Source of the DNA: CAYJFG01 sp964369405
Lineage (GTDB): Bacteria; Bacillota; Clostridia; Oscillospirales; Acutalibacteraceae
Direction of reading: 5' to 3'
Assembly: GCA_964369405.1 (NCBI GenBank)
Contig: CAYJGB010000009.1
Coordinates: 20,416 to 84,415 of the forward strand
Length of the DNA: 64,000 bases
This document shows positions 1-8,076 of the stretch, in pieces. The notes beneath the pieces were generated by a model. That model was not told where the DNA came from. It worked only from the letters and a program-made list of their open reading frames with translations, and searched no databases. Each line of letters opens with the position of its first letter. Positions within the stretch are counted from its first letter, which is position 1. Made by a program: the position numbers and the translations under genes.

Positions 1-5
1 ATTTT

Positions 6-566
6 TTGAAAATGGTGATAAAAATGCCAGTGATAATAGTATGTTCTAGCAGTGGAAAAAGTATACTTTCAAACTCTATAATAAAAGCACTGTGTAATTA
101 TGGTGAAGTATTACAGATAGATAATAGAAGTTTAATATGCAATAAAATATCAGATAATTACGATTTTATAGTTATTAATAGCGAAAGTGTATTAGAAACA
201 CTAAACACAAAAGGCATAATAATATTTGATGAAAATTTTCAAAGTAATACAGAGATTAAATTGGAAAGATTTATATCAATCTTTGATAGTAGTAATAAAG
301 AAGTGATAAAAATGCTCAATGGAGTAAGTAATAAAGCTGTAGCATGTGGAACGAGTTCAAAAGATACATTTAGTATATCTAGCATATCTAGAGATAGTGC
401 AACAATATCACTACAAAGAGAAATTACAGATATAAATGGAGATAAACATGAGCCACACGAGTTTAAAGTTGTTTATAACGAGGAGATAGAAGCATATACC
501 TTGCTTTGTATATGTGCCACGTTGCTAGTAAGTGGAATTTTATCTGATAATGGTTATATCATATAA
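6..566 (+). CDS. Hypothetical protein, possibly truncated by the window edge
   Basis: I do not recognise this family. The reading frame is open to the left edge, so the true start may lie outside the window; candidate starts inside it are TTG at 6, GTG at 15 and ATG at 24. The N-terminus (MPVIIVCSSSGKS) looks like a degenerate P-loop lacking the first glycine, which could suggest an NTP-binding or Mur-ligase-like fold. A second conserved-looking stretch, CGTSSKDTFSISS, lies near residues 114-126. The C-terminus has a short hydrophobic segment that ends close to the stop. It converges on the lipoprotein gene with only 2 bp between the stop codons. Function unknown. Confidence 0.6.
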   Translation: MKMVIKMPVIIVCSSSGKSILSNSIIKALCNYGEVLQIDNRSLICNKISDNYDFIVINSESVLETLNTKGIIIFDENFQSNTEIKLERFISIFDSSNKEVIKMLNGVSNKAVACGTSSKDTFSISSISRDSATISLQREITDINGDKHEPHEFKVVYNEEIEAYTLLCICATLLVSGILSDNGYII

Positions 567-568
567 AA

Positions 569-1951
569 TCAATAAAATTTAAAATACACTTCTATAATTC
601 TTAAGTCTTCTCTTTGTATAATAGAAATATCATCAAGATCAATATTAATTGAGCCTAATTGATTATTAACATTATTAGCATATTCAAAGAATTTATAAGG
701 TTCATTAAAAAAGAGAGCGTTTGTAGTGTACTTATAATCTAAGTTGTTTCCTATTTTTATATATATACAATTTTCATTGTTGTTTACTGCTTCAAAAAGT
801 TCTTTCTCTATCTCTGAAGCATTATCATTATCAAAGTTATGAAATAGTACAGAATTTTTTACATAAAAATTATCTTTGTCTGAGTTACAGTTTGGAACAG
901 AAATATTAAACAAAATAGATTGTTTGGAACTACTTCCGTTTATTTGCTGTGCTGTAAGTGAGTAATAATCTTCACTTATAGTTCTGTCGGTTTTAATTTG
1001 GGCAGTATCTACATTAAAGTAATTATAAAATATTTGGTCATCTGAGTCGTTCCATGTAGAGTCTAAATGATACCACTCATCATCTATATTTACAACGTTC
1101 CATTGGTGCCAAGAGTCGTCGTATCTGCCATTTGCAAGTACACTTTCTATTCCAGCATATTTTAGTAAAAGTTGCATTGATTTTGAGTATCCCTCACACA
1201 CAGCTAATCCATTGGCAAATGCTCCATATATGTTATATGCTGTCCATATATCAGTGTCTTCTACAGCGTCATAATCATAAGTGCAATTAGATAAAAGTTC
1301 ATCGTGCAAATATAATTCTCTTTCAAATTCGCTTAAGTCTTCTGGTAATGTAGATAACATTTGATTAACATTGTTTTCTATTTTTTCTGAATAAGTTTTA
1401 ATTTCTTTATCACTTAAATGTGAATAAAATTGTACTGTCATGGTGTAACCGTTGTCGTAGTATGTAAGGTAATTGTCTAGCCAAAAAACTTCTGGTGTGT
1501 CGTTTGTAAAAGCTTCTAACACTAGCATAATTTCTTCTTGCTCTAATATAATACCAGTTAATTCAATAGGCTGAATTAAATATTTGCCATTTTCATTTTT
1601 CTCGCTAGATATTATATTTACTGAATTTTCAATTTCTGTATATAATGTTTTCTGGTTATCTGTTTGTAATGCATTATAACAATGGTCTAAGTTTACTTTC
1701 TTATAACTTGTACTGTCAATTGATAAAAAATCAACTGTGCTAGTTTCTAAATTTTCAGTAGATATAACCTCTTCTTCAACAGTAGTTATAGGGTCGTAAT
1801 TATCATTAGTTTGATTTTCTATTGTTTGATTATTATTTAGTATCTCAGCAGATTTACTTATATCTTCTGCAAATGAACAAGCAGTAAAACTAAATAGTGT
1901 AGCTAAAACTCCTATAATAGCAATTATTCTATTAAAATTTTTATGATACAT
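569..1951 (-). CDS. Transglutaminase-like domain lipoprotein
   Basis: Predicted secreted, lipid-anchored protein of 460 residues. Residues 1-25 form a lipoprotein signal peptide: a short basic N-terminus, a hydrophobic core and the lipobox FTAC, with Cys25 as the lipidated residue. A low-complexity Asn/Thr/Glu-rich linker runs to about residue 75. The transglutaminase-like core lies near residues 215-300 and carries the expected triad: Cys252 (AVCEGYS), His282 (SWHQWN) and Asp297 (LDSTWND). Family members are cysteine proteases or peptide-crosslinking enzymes; which applies here cannot be told. It has its own promoter and is not in an operon. The substrate is probably a cell-surface peptide or protein (inference). 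Confidence 0.85.
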   Translation of the reverse strand: MYHKNFNRIIAIIGVLATLFSFTACSFAEDISKSAEILNNNQTIENQTNDNYDPITTVEEEVISTENLETSTVDFLSIDSTSYKKVNLDHCYNALQTDNQKTLYTEIENSVNIISSEKNENGKYLIQPIELTGIILEQEEIMLVLEAFTNDTPEVFWLDNYLTYYDNGYTMTVQFYSHLSDKEIKTYSEKIENNVNQMLSTLPEDLSEFERELYLHDELLSNCTYDYDAVEDTDIWTAYNIYGAFANGLAVCEGYSKSMQLLLKYAGIESVLANGRYDDSWHQWNVVNIDDEWYHLDSTWNDSDDQIFYNYFNVDTAQIKTDRTISEDYYSLTAQQINGSSSKQSILFNISVPNCNSDKDNFYVKNSVLFHNFDNDNASEIEKELFEAVNNNENCIYIKIGNNLDYKYTTNALFFNEPYKFFEYANNVNNQLGSINIDLDDISIIQREDLRIIEVYFKFY

Positions 1952-2010
1952 ATATTGACTCCATTCGCAAAAATATATTTGCAGTTATTATTAATATATT
2001 TATATTGCAC

Positions 2011-2039
2011 ATTATAGCAGATAAGTATAAAAAACTCAA
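2011..2039 (-). promoter_or_regulatory. Promoter of the transglutaminase lipoprotein gene
   Basis: On the minus strand, TTGAGT (2034-2039) and TATAAT (2011-2016) are separated by 17 bases. The start codon lies about 55 bases downstream. Confidence 0.6.
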
Positions 2040-2117
2040 ACAAAAGCTATAAAAATTTTTATTTTTAGTAAATTTTAATATAAATGTAAATAAGTTTATA
2101 AATTTACACAATATTAC

Positions 2118-2146
2118 TTGACGAAGTAAAGTAAAAATTGTAAAAT
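2118..2146 (+). promoter_or_regulatory. Promoter of the EctB-like gene
   Basis: TTGACG (2118-2123) and TAAAAT (2141-2146) are spaced by 17 bases. The TTG start at 2207 follows an AAAGGAGA ribosome site (about 2194-2200). Confidence 0.55.
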
Positions 2147-2206
2147 TAAATTTAATTGTATAAAATTTTTTATAACAATGACTTATTTGTTTAAAGGAGA
2201 ATTATT

Positions 2207-3469
2207 TTGAATACATTTACATTTGAAAAATACGAATCTGAAGTACGTTCATACTGCAGACACTTTCCAACAGTTTTTACAACTGCGAAAGGTGCAACTT
2301 TTACTGATGAGAACAATAGAGAATATATAGATTTTTGGTGTGGAGCAGGTGCTGTAAATTATGGTCATAACAACGACTATATTAAGGCTAAGTTACTTAA
2401 ATATTTAGAGTCTGACGGAATAATGCATGCATTAGATATGTACACAGTTCCAAAGAGAGAATTTATTGAAACTCTTGAAAAGAAGATATTAAAGCCTCGT
2501 GGTTTTGATTATAAAATACAGTTCCCAGGACCGACAGGAACAAATGCAAATGAAGCAGCATTAAAGCTTGCAAGAAAAGTTAAAAAAAGAAATAATGTCT
2601 TTGCATTTATGGGTGCTTTTCATGGTATGACACTTGCATCATTAGCACTTACAACAGATAAAGGTGCTAGAGGTGGAGCTGGAGTGAACTTAACAGATGT
2701 AACGCATATACCAGCACCATATATGTTTAAAGGTTTAGATGTAATAGAATATATGGAAAAGCTAATAACAGATGACCATTCAGGAGTATCGAAACCAGCA
2801 GCAGTAATGTTAGAAACTGTTCAAGCTGAGGGTGGAATTAGAGTATTTGAAGATGACTTTTTAAGAGGTGTTAGAGAGTTTTGTGATAAATATGATATTT
2901 TAATGATAATAGATGATGTTCAAGTAGGATGTTGCAGAACAGGAAACTTTTTTAGTTTTGAGAGAGCAGAAATAGTACCTGATATAGTTACAATGTCAAA
3001 ATCGATAGGCGGATATGGCTTACCATTTGCAATTACACTGTTTAAACCAGAGTTAGATATATGGACACCAGGTGAACATAACGGAACATTTAGAGGTAAT
3101 CAACTTTCGTTTACAGCAGCAACAGCAGGAATAGAATATATGTTAGAAAATAATATAGAAGAGATGTCTATTCATAAAGGAGAAATTATAAAAGAATATG
3201 TAGAAAAAGAAATATTACCACTAGATAAAAGGTTAGAGTTTAGAGGAATTGGCTTAATATGGGGCATCGAATTTGAGAATATTCCTGTAAAAGGTTTAGG
3301 AGATATAATAATTGATGCTTGTTTTGATAAAGGTTTAATTATTGAAGGAGCAGGAAGAAAAAATTCAGTAGTTAAAATAATGCCGCCGATAGTAATTGAG
3401 GACGAATTACTATTAAAAGGATTAGAAATATTAAAAAACACAATAGAAGAAAAGTTACAAGAGATATAA
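2207..3469 (+). CDS. ectB: Diaminobutyrate--2-oxoglutarate aminotransferase (EctB type)
   Basis: PLP-dependent class III aminotransferase of 420 residues. It closely follows the EctB pattern: ESEVRSYCRHFPTVF at the N-terminus, GPTGTNANEAALKLAR at 108-123, the cofactor aspartate in IDDVQVG (235-241), the PLP lysine Lys265 in TMSKSIGGYGLPF, and NGTFRGNQL near residue 290. EctB converts aspartate semialdehyde and glutamate to 2,4-diaminobutyrate. The ectA and ectC partners for ectoine synthesis are not adjacent; the next gene is an ATP-grasp protein, so diaminobutyrate may feed another product (inference). Start is TTG, supported by a good Shine-Dalgarno sequence 6 bases upstream. The symbol reflects family resemblance rather than proven ectoine synthesis. 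Confidence 0.85.
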   Translation: MNTFTFEKYESEVRSYCRHFPTVFTTAKGATFTDENNREYIDFWCGAGAVNYGHNNDYIKAKLLKYLESDGIMHALDMYTVPKREFIETLEKKILKPRGFDYKIQFPGPTGTNANEAALKLARKVKKRNNVFAFMGAFHGMTLASLALTTDKGARGGAGVNLTDVTHIPAPYMFKGLDVIEYMEKLITDDHSGVSKPAAVMLETVQAEGGIRVFEDDFLRGVREFCDKYDILMIIDDVQVGCCRTGNFFSFERAEIVPDIVTMSKSIGGYGLPFAITLFKPELDIWTPGEHNGTFRGNQLSFTAATAGIEYMLENNIEEMSIHKGEIIKEYVEKEILPLDKRLEFRGIGLIWGIEFENIPVKGLGDIIIDACFDKGLIIEGAGRKNSVVKIMPPIVIEDELLLKGLEILKNTIEEKLQEI

Positions 3470-3483
3470 AAGAATATATTTAA

Positions 3484-3519
3484 AGGGAGCAAAATTCAAA
3501 GAAACGAATTTTGTTCCCT
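3484..3519 (+). terminator. Hairpin between the aminotransferase and ATP-grasp genes
   Basis: A stem of about 14 bp (3484-3497 with 3506-3519, one G-U pair) around an 8-base loop. No U-tract follows, so it is more likely an mRNA processing or stabilising hairpin, or a partial attenuator, than a strong terminator. The downstream gene has its own GAGAGG ribosome site. Confidence 0.45.
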
Positions 3520-3544
3520 AAAATAATGTTAGAGAGGAACAGTA

Positions 3545-4561
3545 ATGAAATTTATAGATGTATTAAATATAATTGGTGGAGCAAGGGTTTCTAAAATGAC
3601 TAAAGTTATTGATGAAATACATATAAAAACAGGCAAAAGTAAATTTGTTATGTTTTTTGATATGCTTGCATGTTCAGCAAAGTACGGAGCAGGATATTTT
3701 GATTATCAAATTTTCGAGTTTTATAATATGAATACAAAAGAACGTAAAACTTATATGACTAGAATGAAGAACAAGAAACTGATTATGAGAATGAACAATC
3801 AAGAATATAGTTATATATTTGATGAGAAAAACGTATTTGATGAAAAATTCAAGAAATATTTAGGACGAATGGTTACTGATATAAAGGATTTAACTTTTGA
3901 AAAGTTTGAGATATTTATTAAAGATAAAGAGAGTATATTTGCAAAACCGTATATAGGCGAAAGTGGTAAAGGCATAGAAAAATTAAATGTAGCAGATTTT
4001 AAAAACACAAAAGAGATGTATAATTATATAACTGATAAATCTAAAGGATTTGGAATTATAGAAGAGTTAATTATACAACATAAAGATGTTGCAAAGATAT
4101 ATCCTTGTGCATTGAATTGTTTTAGAATAGTTACACTAGTAGAAAAAGGCGTACCACATATACTATATGCAGTATTTAAGATGGGTAACGATGGTAACTT
4201 TGTAGATAATTTAGAAAATGGAGGTCTTGCATGTAGTTTTGATTTAGAAAAAGGCGAGATAGATGGAGTAGGACATACATCAGCATTAATAAATTATGAC
4301 ACACATCCATATACAGGAGTAAGATTTTTAGGATATAAAATACCTTATGTAGAAGAAATGAAAGAGCTAGTAAAAGAAGCGGCACTAGTAGTACCAGAGA
4401 TAAAATATGTAGGGTGGGACGTGTGTATAACAGAAAACGGACCAGCTATAGTTGAAGGGAACGACTATCCGGCTTATGATTTCCCACAACTACCAGAAAA
4501 ACACAGACCTAAAGTTGGTTTACTTAAAAAAATACAACAAGTAGTACCAGATTTCAAATAA
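3545..4561 (+). CDS. ATP-grasp family protein (sugar-transfer-associated type)
   Basis: A 338-residue ATP-grasp protein. Visible elements: the ATP-binding lysine in AKP (Lys134), a glycine-rich loop GESGKGI (138-144), FRIVT (193-197), and the metal-binding end GWDVCITENGPAIVEGND (290-307) with Asp292, Glu304 and Asn306. ATP-grasp enzymes join a carboxylate to an amine, thiol or similar group through an acyl-phosphate. This sequence resembles the family often found beside polysaccharide or peptide-modifying genes. It lies 75 bp after the EctB-like gene in the same orientation, so the two probably form one pathway, for example ligation of diaminobutyrate (inference). Function unproven. Confidence 0.75.
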   Translation: MKFIDVLNIIGGARVSKMTKVIDEIHIKTGKSKFVMFFDMLACSAKYGAGYFDYQIFEFYNMNTKERKTYMTRMKNKKLIMRMNNQEYSYIFDEKNVFDEKFKKYLGRMVTDIKDLTFEKFEIFIKDKESIFAKPYIGESGKGIEKLNVADFKNTKEMYNYITDKSKGFGIIEELIIQHKDVAKIYPCALNCFRIVTLVEKGVPHILYAVFKMGNDGNFVDNLENGGLACSFDLEKGEIDGVGHTSALINYDTHPYTGVRFLGYKIPYVEEMKELVKEAALVVPEIKYVGWDVCITENGPAIVEGNDYPAYDFPQLPEKHRPKVGLLKKIQQVVPDFK

Positions 4562-4628
4562 GAAATATGCAAACAGACTAACCCAAAAACTTTTCTATCA
4601 CAAAAATAAAATAAAAGTATAAAATGTA

Positions 4629-4690
4629 TTGACAATATAAAATTAATAGGGTATCATAGTTAAGTAAAAGTAATTACTTTTACTTAACTA
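4629..4690 (+). promoter_or_regulatory. Promoter and 34-bp perfect palindromic operator of the marR-MATE operon
   Basis: TTGACA (4629-4634) and TATCAT (4652-4657) are 17 bases apart. A perfect 34-bp inverted repeat (4657-4690; each half is 17 bases, beginning TAGTTAAGTAAAAG) starts at the last base of the -10 box and covers the transcription start. This is the expected position for a dimeric MarR autorepressor operator. Its length would allow two dimers to bind. Confidence 0.8.
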
Positions 4691-4712
4691 TTTTTTATTT
4701 GGTGGTGCTTTT

Positions 4713-5150
4713 ATGGCTTTAGATTTTTTGAAAACTATTGATAAAATCATGCATGATTTATCTATTATGGAACTTAAGAGAGTATATGCAAACGATAACC
4801 CTTGTGACTTATCGTATTTAGATACTTTATATTTAAGTATTATTGAATATTATCCAAACAAATATACTTCTTCACATATTGCTGATTTATTACAAGTAAG
4901 TAGACCGGCTGTAACTCAAAAGATTAATGAACTTGTTAAAAAAGATTATATTATTAGAACTCAAAGTGAAAGCGATAAAAGAATTTTTTACTTATCAATT
5001 AATGAAAATAATAAAAACTATTGTGATTATAATAAAGAAAAAGATGAAAAATTGTTATCACTTCTTGAAGATAAATATTCTAAAGAACAGCTTGATAAAA
5101 CTTGTGAGGTGTTAGAATATTTTAGAGAATGTTTAGAAAATTTAGATTAG
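4713..5150 (+). CDS. MarR family transcriptional regulator
   Basis: A 145-residue winged helix-turn-helix protein. The DNA-binding part lies at about residues 51-95 (SSHIADLLQVSRPAVTQKIN, with the wing around ESDKR at 86-90), flanked by N- and C-terminal helices for dimerisation. The ribosome site GGTGGTG is 5 bases before the ATG. It is followed by a MATE pump after 10 bp and preceded by the palindromic operator, so it probably represses its own operon until a ligand (a drug or toxic metabolite) releases it. The ligand is not predictable. Confidence 0.88.
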   Translation: MALDFLKTIDKIMHDLSIMELKRVYANDNPCDLSYLDTLYLSIIEYYPNKYTSSHIADLLQVSRPAVTQKINELVKKDYIIRTQSESDKRIFYLSINENNKNYCDYNKEKDEKLLSLLEDKYSKEQLDKTCEVLEYFRECLENLD

Positions 5151-5160
5151 GTGGTCCATT

Positions 5161-6498
5161 ATGAATAGTAACCCTTTAGCTCGTGACTTTAATATGTTAG
5201 CTCTTTTAAAATACACATTACCTAGTGTGTTTATGATGGTGTTTATGTCAACATACACTATTGTTGATGGTGTGTTTGTAGCAAATTTAGTTTCAGAAGA
5301 CGCTTTATCTGCTGTCAACTTAATTTACCCTCTATTTGGCGTAGTTATGGCTTTAGGTTTAATGTTTGCTACTGGTGGTAATGCTATCATAGCAAGACTT
5401 ATGGGCGAGGGTAGAAATCAAGAAGCGAGGCAATTTCTATCTGTTATATTTATTATAGGCACTGCAATTGGTGCTGTTCTAACAATTTTTGTATACGCTT
5501 TCCCTAATCTACTTCTTAGCTTTTTAGGTGTTAGTGAGTCTTTGTATTCTTTATCTAGCGATTATCTTTTAAGTTTAGCAGGTTTTGCAATTCCTATATT
5601 TTACCTTGTATTTGTTCAATCGTTTTTAGTAACGGCTGGTAAACCAACTTTAGGGCTTATCATCTGTATAGCCGGTGGTATCACTAATATGGTGCTTGAT
5701 TATTTTTTAATATCTCCAGATTTTATGGACTTAGGTATTGCTGGCGCAGGGCTTGCTACTGGAATTGGTAATTCGCTACCTGGGATTTTTGGGCTTGTTT
5801 ACTTCTTTGTAAAACGAAAAGGCGATTTATATTTTGTTAAGCCTAAGTGGAATGGTTTATTTATACTTAAGAGTATGTATAATGGTTTGTCAGAATTAAT
5901 AGGTTCGCTTGCTATTTCTATAACTACAATTATGTTTAATACGATACTATTATCAATTGCTGGTGAGTCTGGAGTTGCTGCTATTAGTGTTATTTTATAT
6001 ATTCAACAATTTCAAACGGCAATTTACTTTGGATTTACATTAGGTGTTGCACCTATTATCAGCTATAAATTCGGAGAAAAAAACAACTTAGGTTTAAGCA
6101 AAGTTATTAGAAAAAGTTTGATATTTAATGGTGTTGTTTCTGTTTTAGTTATTGCTCTGACTTTTATATTTGCAAATGAAGCAGTAGCGATATTTATCTC
6201 AAGAGAAAGTCAAACTTTTGCTATGGCTAAAGAGGGGCTTTTGGTGTTTTTACCTGCTTATATATGTATGGGATTGAATATTTTCTTTTCTGCAATGTTT
6301 ACAGCACTTTCAAACGGGAAAGCATCTGCCATTATTTCTATTAGTAGAAGCTTAGTTTTCATAGTTATTTCTCTACTGATTTTCCCTAATATTTTTGGTA
6401 TAGTAGGTGTGTGGATTGCTGTTCCGATTGCTGAATTTTTATCTATAGCAGTAGGCTTTTATTTCTATAAAAGATATAAAAATTCATACGGATATTAA
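5161..6498 (+). CDS. MATE family multidrug efflux transporter
   Basis: A 445-residue, highly hydrophobic protein with the 12-helix arrangement of MATE exporters. Recognisable features include the N-terminal LKYTLPSVFMMVFMSTYTIVDG stretch, the FATGGNAIIARLMGEG loop, and its weaker repeat VAPIISYKFGEKN in the second half. MATE proteins expel cationic drugs in exchange for Na+ or H+. It resembles the MepA-like branch, which is also commonly paired with a MarR regulator. It is cotranscribed with the MarR gene, with GGTGG as its ribosome site. It ends 21 bp before the convergent radical SAM gene. Confidence 0.88.
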   Translation: MNSNPLARDFNMLALLKYTLPSVFMMVFMSTYTIVDGVFVANLVSEDALSAVNLIYPLFGVVMALGLMFATGGNAIIARLMGEGRNQEARQFLSVIFIIGTAIGAVLTIFVYAFPNLLLSFLGVSESLYSLSSDYLLSLAGFAIPIFYLVFVQSFLVTAGKPTLGLIICIAGGITNMVLDYFLISPDFMDLGIAGAGLATGIGNSLPGIFGLVYFFVKRKGDLYFVKPKWNGLFILKSMYNGLSELIGSLAISITTIMFNTILLSIAGESGVAAISVILYIQQFQTAIYFGFTLGVAPIISYKFGEKNNLGLSKVIRKSLIFNGVVSVLVIALTFIFANEAVAIFISRESQTFAMAKEGLLVFLPAYICMGLNIFFSAMFTALSNGKASAIISISRSLVFIVISLLIFPNIFGIVGVWIAVPIAEFLSIAVGFYFYKRYKNSYGY

Positions 6499-6519
6499 AT
6501 CTACAACAATACAAATCTA

Positions 6520-7431
6520 TTAAAAGTTTTTTATATATTTACTACCTTGTACAATATTACGTTTAGACAAAGCAATGTTAATTGCATTTAATACTCTTTT
6601 CTTGTCGCCACTCCATAGTGGAGCAATTAACAATTTTTTAGGTCCGTCACCAGTTAGTCTATGAATTACAATATCTTTAGGTAGTATTTCTATACAATTA
6701 CATAAGATATCAATATATTCATATAATTCTAAAGTATTGAATAGCTTATTATTATAATCTTTTTCTAAATCGGTGTTTTTTAAAATATGGAGCAAGTGAA
6801 TTTTTATCCCATCTGTTTTATGCTCACTTATAAATTTCACAGTATTAAGCATATCTTCTTTACTCTCGTAAGGTAAACCTAGAATAATATGAGTAACTAC
6901 ATTTATATTTAATGATTTTAAATTATTTACTGCATTTATATAACAGTCGTTTTTATAACCTCTGCGTATATATAATGCAGTATTTTCATTTGATGTTTGA
7001 AAACCTAATTCAACAAATACTGGTTTGATTTTATTTAGACTATTTAATAAAGCTAAAACTTCATCTCCTAGACAGTCTGGTCTTGTTGCAATTGCAAGAC
7101 CTACTATATCATTATGATTTATAGCTTGTGTAAATATTTTATCCAAATAATTTATAGGTGCATATGTGTTTGTAAAAGACTGAAAATAAGCTACATACTT
7201 ACCATTTTTATTTTTATGATTAACTAATAATTTAGCTTGTTCAATCTGAGAATTTATATTTTCCCCTTTAGCAGAAAACTCTCCACTACCATCAGCACTA
7301 CAAAATATGCAACCTTTATTGCCGATTGTTCCATCTCTGTTAGGACAAGTAACATCAGCGCTAATCGATAATTTATAAATTTTTTCTCCAAAACGTTCTT
7401 TATAATAATTGTTTAATGAATAATAATACAT
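6520..7431 (-). CDS. Radical SAM protein, YhcC/TIGR01212 family
   Basis: A 303-residue radical SAM enzyme. The [4Fe-4S] cysteines are Cys29, Cys41 and Cys44 in the widened CPNRDGTIGNKGCIFC arrangement, which typifies the YhcC/TIGR01212 family rather than the standard CxxxCxxC. Other family marks are YFQSFTNTYAP, IATRPDCL, ELGFQTSNE and HIILGLPYE. The family is related to the radical SAM domain of Elp3 and is suspected to act on tRNA or another macromolecule; its reaction is unknown. Monocistronic, with its own promoter. Confidence 0.87.
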   Translation of the reverse strand: MYYYSLNNYYKERFGEKIYKLSISADVTCPNRDGTIGNKGCIFCSADGSGEFSAKGENINSQIEQAKLLVNHKNKNGKYVAYFQSFTNTYAPINYLDKIFTQAINHNDIVGLAIATRPDCLGDEVLALLNSLNKIKPVFVELGFQTSNENTALYIRRGYKNDCYINAVNNLKSLNINVVTHIILGLPYESKEDMLNTVKFISEHKTDGIKIHLLHILKNTDLEKDYNNKLFNTLELYEYIDILCNCIEILPKDIVIHRLTGDGPKKLLIAPLWSGDKKRVLNAINIALSKRNIVQGSKYIKNF

Positions 7432-7472
7432 AAGTTTAAATTTATCCCTCTCAAAAATAAGCTGTTTAGGTT

Positions 7473-7501
7473 ATTTTATATTTAATCTTAAATTAAGTCA
7501 A
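7473..7501 (-). promoter_or_regulatory. Promoter of the YhcC-family gene
   Basis: Minus-strand TTGACT (7496-7501) and TAAAAT (7473-7478) with 17-base spacing, about 40 bases before the start codon. From 7502 to 7675 I see only AT-rich sequence with no gene. Confidence 0.55.
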
Positions 7502-7675
7502 TAATATAGCAATAAATTTTATCCAATTGTAATTATACTTATCACATTAATATATCAAAACTACCATTTTGATTATCATAAATTTAGTCTATTAAACATC
7601 AAATTTATAGAGTATAAGCCAATAACACCAATTTATGATATATAGTTTTATGAAACTAAGAATTTATAACACAAC

Positions 7676-7883
7676 AAAAACGCATATACTCAGTTAATAC
7701 TGTAGCATATGCGCTTTTATTGTTTTAGTTTTTTATGATAAATTATTTTAGCATTTTTCAAAGACGCTTTATAGGTGTACTTCATTTGACGGGTACGTTG
7801 ACTCTTCATAGTTTGTATAACGTAACATATTATTTTCGTATTTACAAAACTCGATAAATGTTGAGCTCTTAACATTTATCATC
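7676..7883 (-). ncRNA. Candidate structured small RNA, about 200 nt
   Basis: No coding frame, but a complete transcription unit on the minus strand: promoter at 7890-7918, predicted 5' end near 7883, and a terminator-like hairpin at 7681-7713 (CGCATAT/ATATGCG with an inner CAG/CTG) followed by a T-run. The predicted transcript is closed by a 9-bp stem (ATGATAAAT at 7874-7882 with ATTTATCAT at 7735-7743). An alternative 10-bp hairpin near the 5' end and an internal stem pairing AGTTTTGTA with TACAAACT add structure. Size and closure would suit a 6S-type RNA, but I could not match it to a family. Confidence 0.45.
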
Positions 7884-7889
7884 AATTAA

Positions 7890-7918
7890 ATTATAACATA
7901 CGGTTTTTCTTCATACAA
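7890..7918 (-). promoter_or_regulatory. Promoter of the candidate small RNA
   Basis: Minus-strand TTGTAT (7913-7918) and TATAAT (7890-7895) with 17-base spacing. No open reading frame follows; the transcript would run into the terminator at 7676-7713. Confidence 0.5.
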
Positions 7919-8025
7919 TAAAGACAAATTTAAGTTTGTCACACCTAACCAGTGACATCTTTTTTTAAAATTTGTTAATACTTTTTGTGCAAATGTAACA
8001 ATTAACTGTATTATATATTTTAGCA

Positions 8026-8062
8026 TAAAAAAACTCGCTTCAAATTGCTTTGAAACGAGTTT
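8026..8062 (-). terminator. glmS terminator
   Basis: An AAACTCG/CGAGTTT stem (8031-8037 with 8056-8062) continues inward as TTCAAA/TTTGAA. On the minus strand it is followed by a run of T. It lies 14 bp after the glmS stop. Confidence 0.85.
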
Positions 8063-8076
8063 ATTATATTTAGTTA

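Noticed and set aside
7676..7883. tracrRNA or CRISPR-related RNA
   Set aside because: No cas genes, no repeat-spacer array and no anti-repeat partner in the window.
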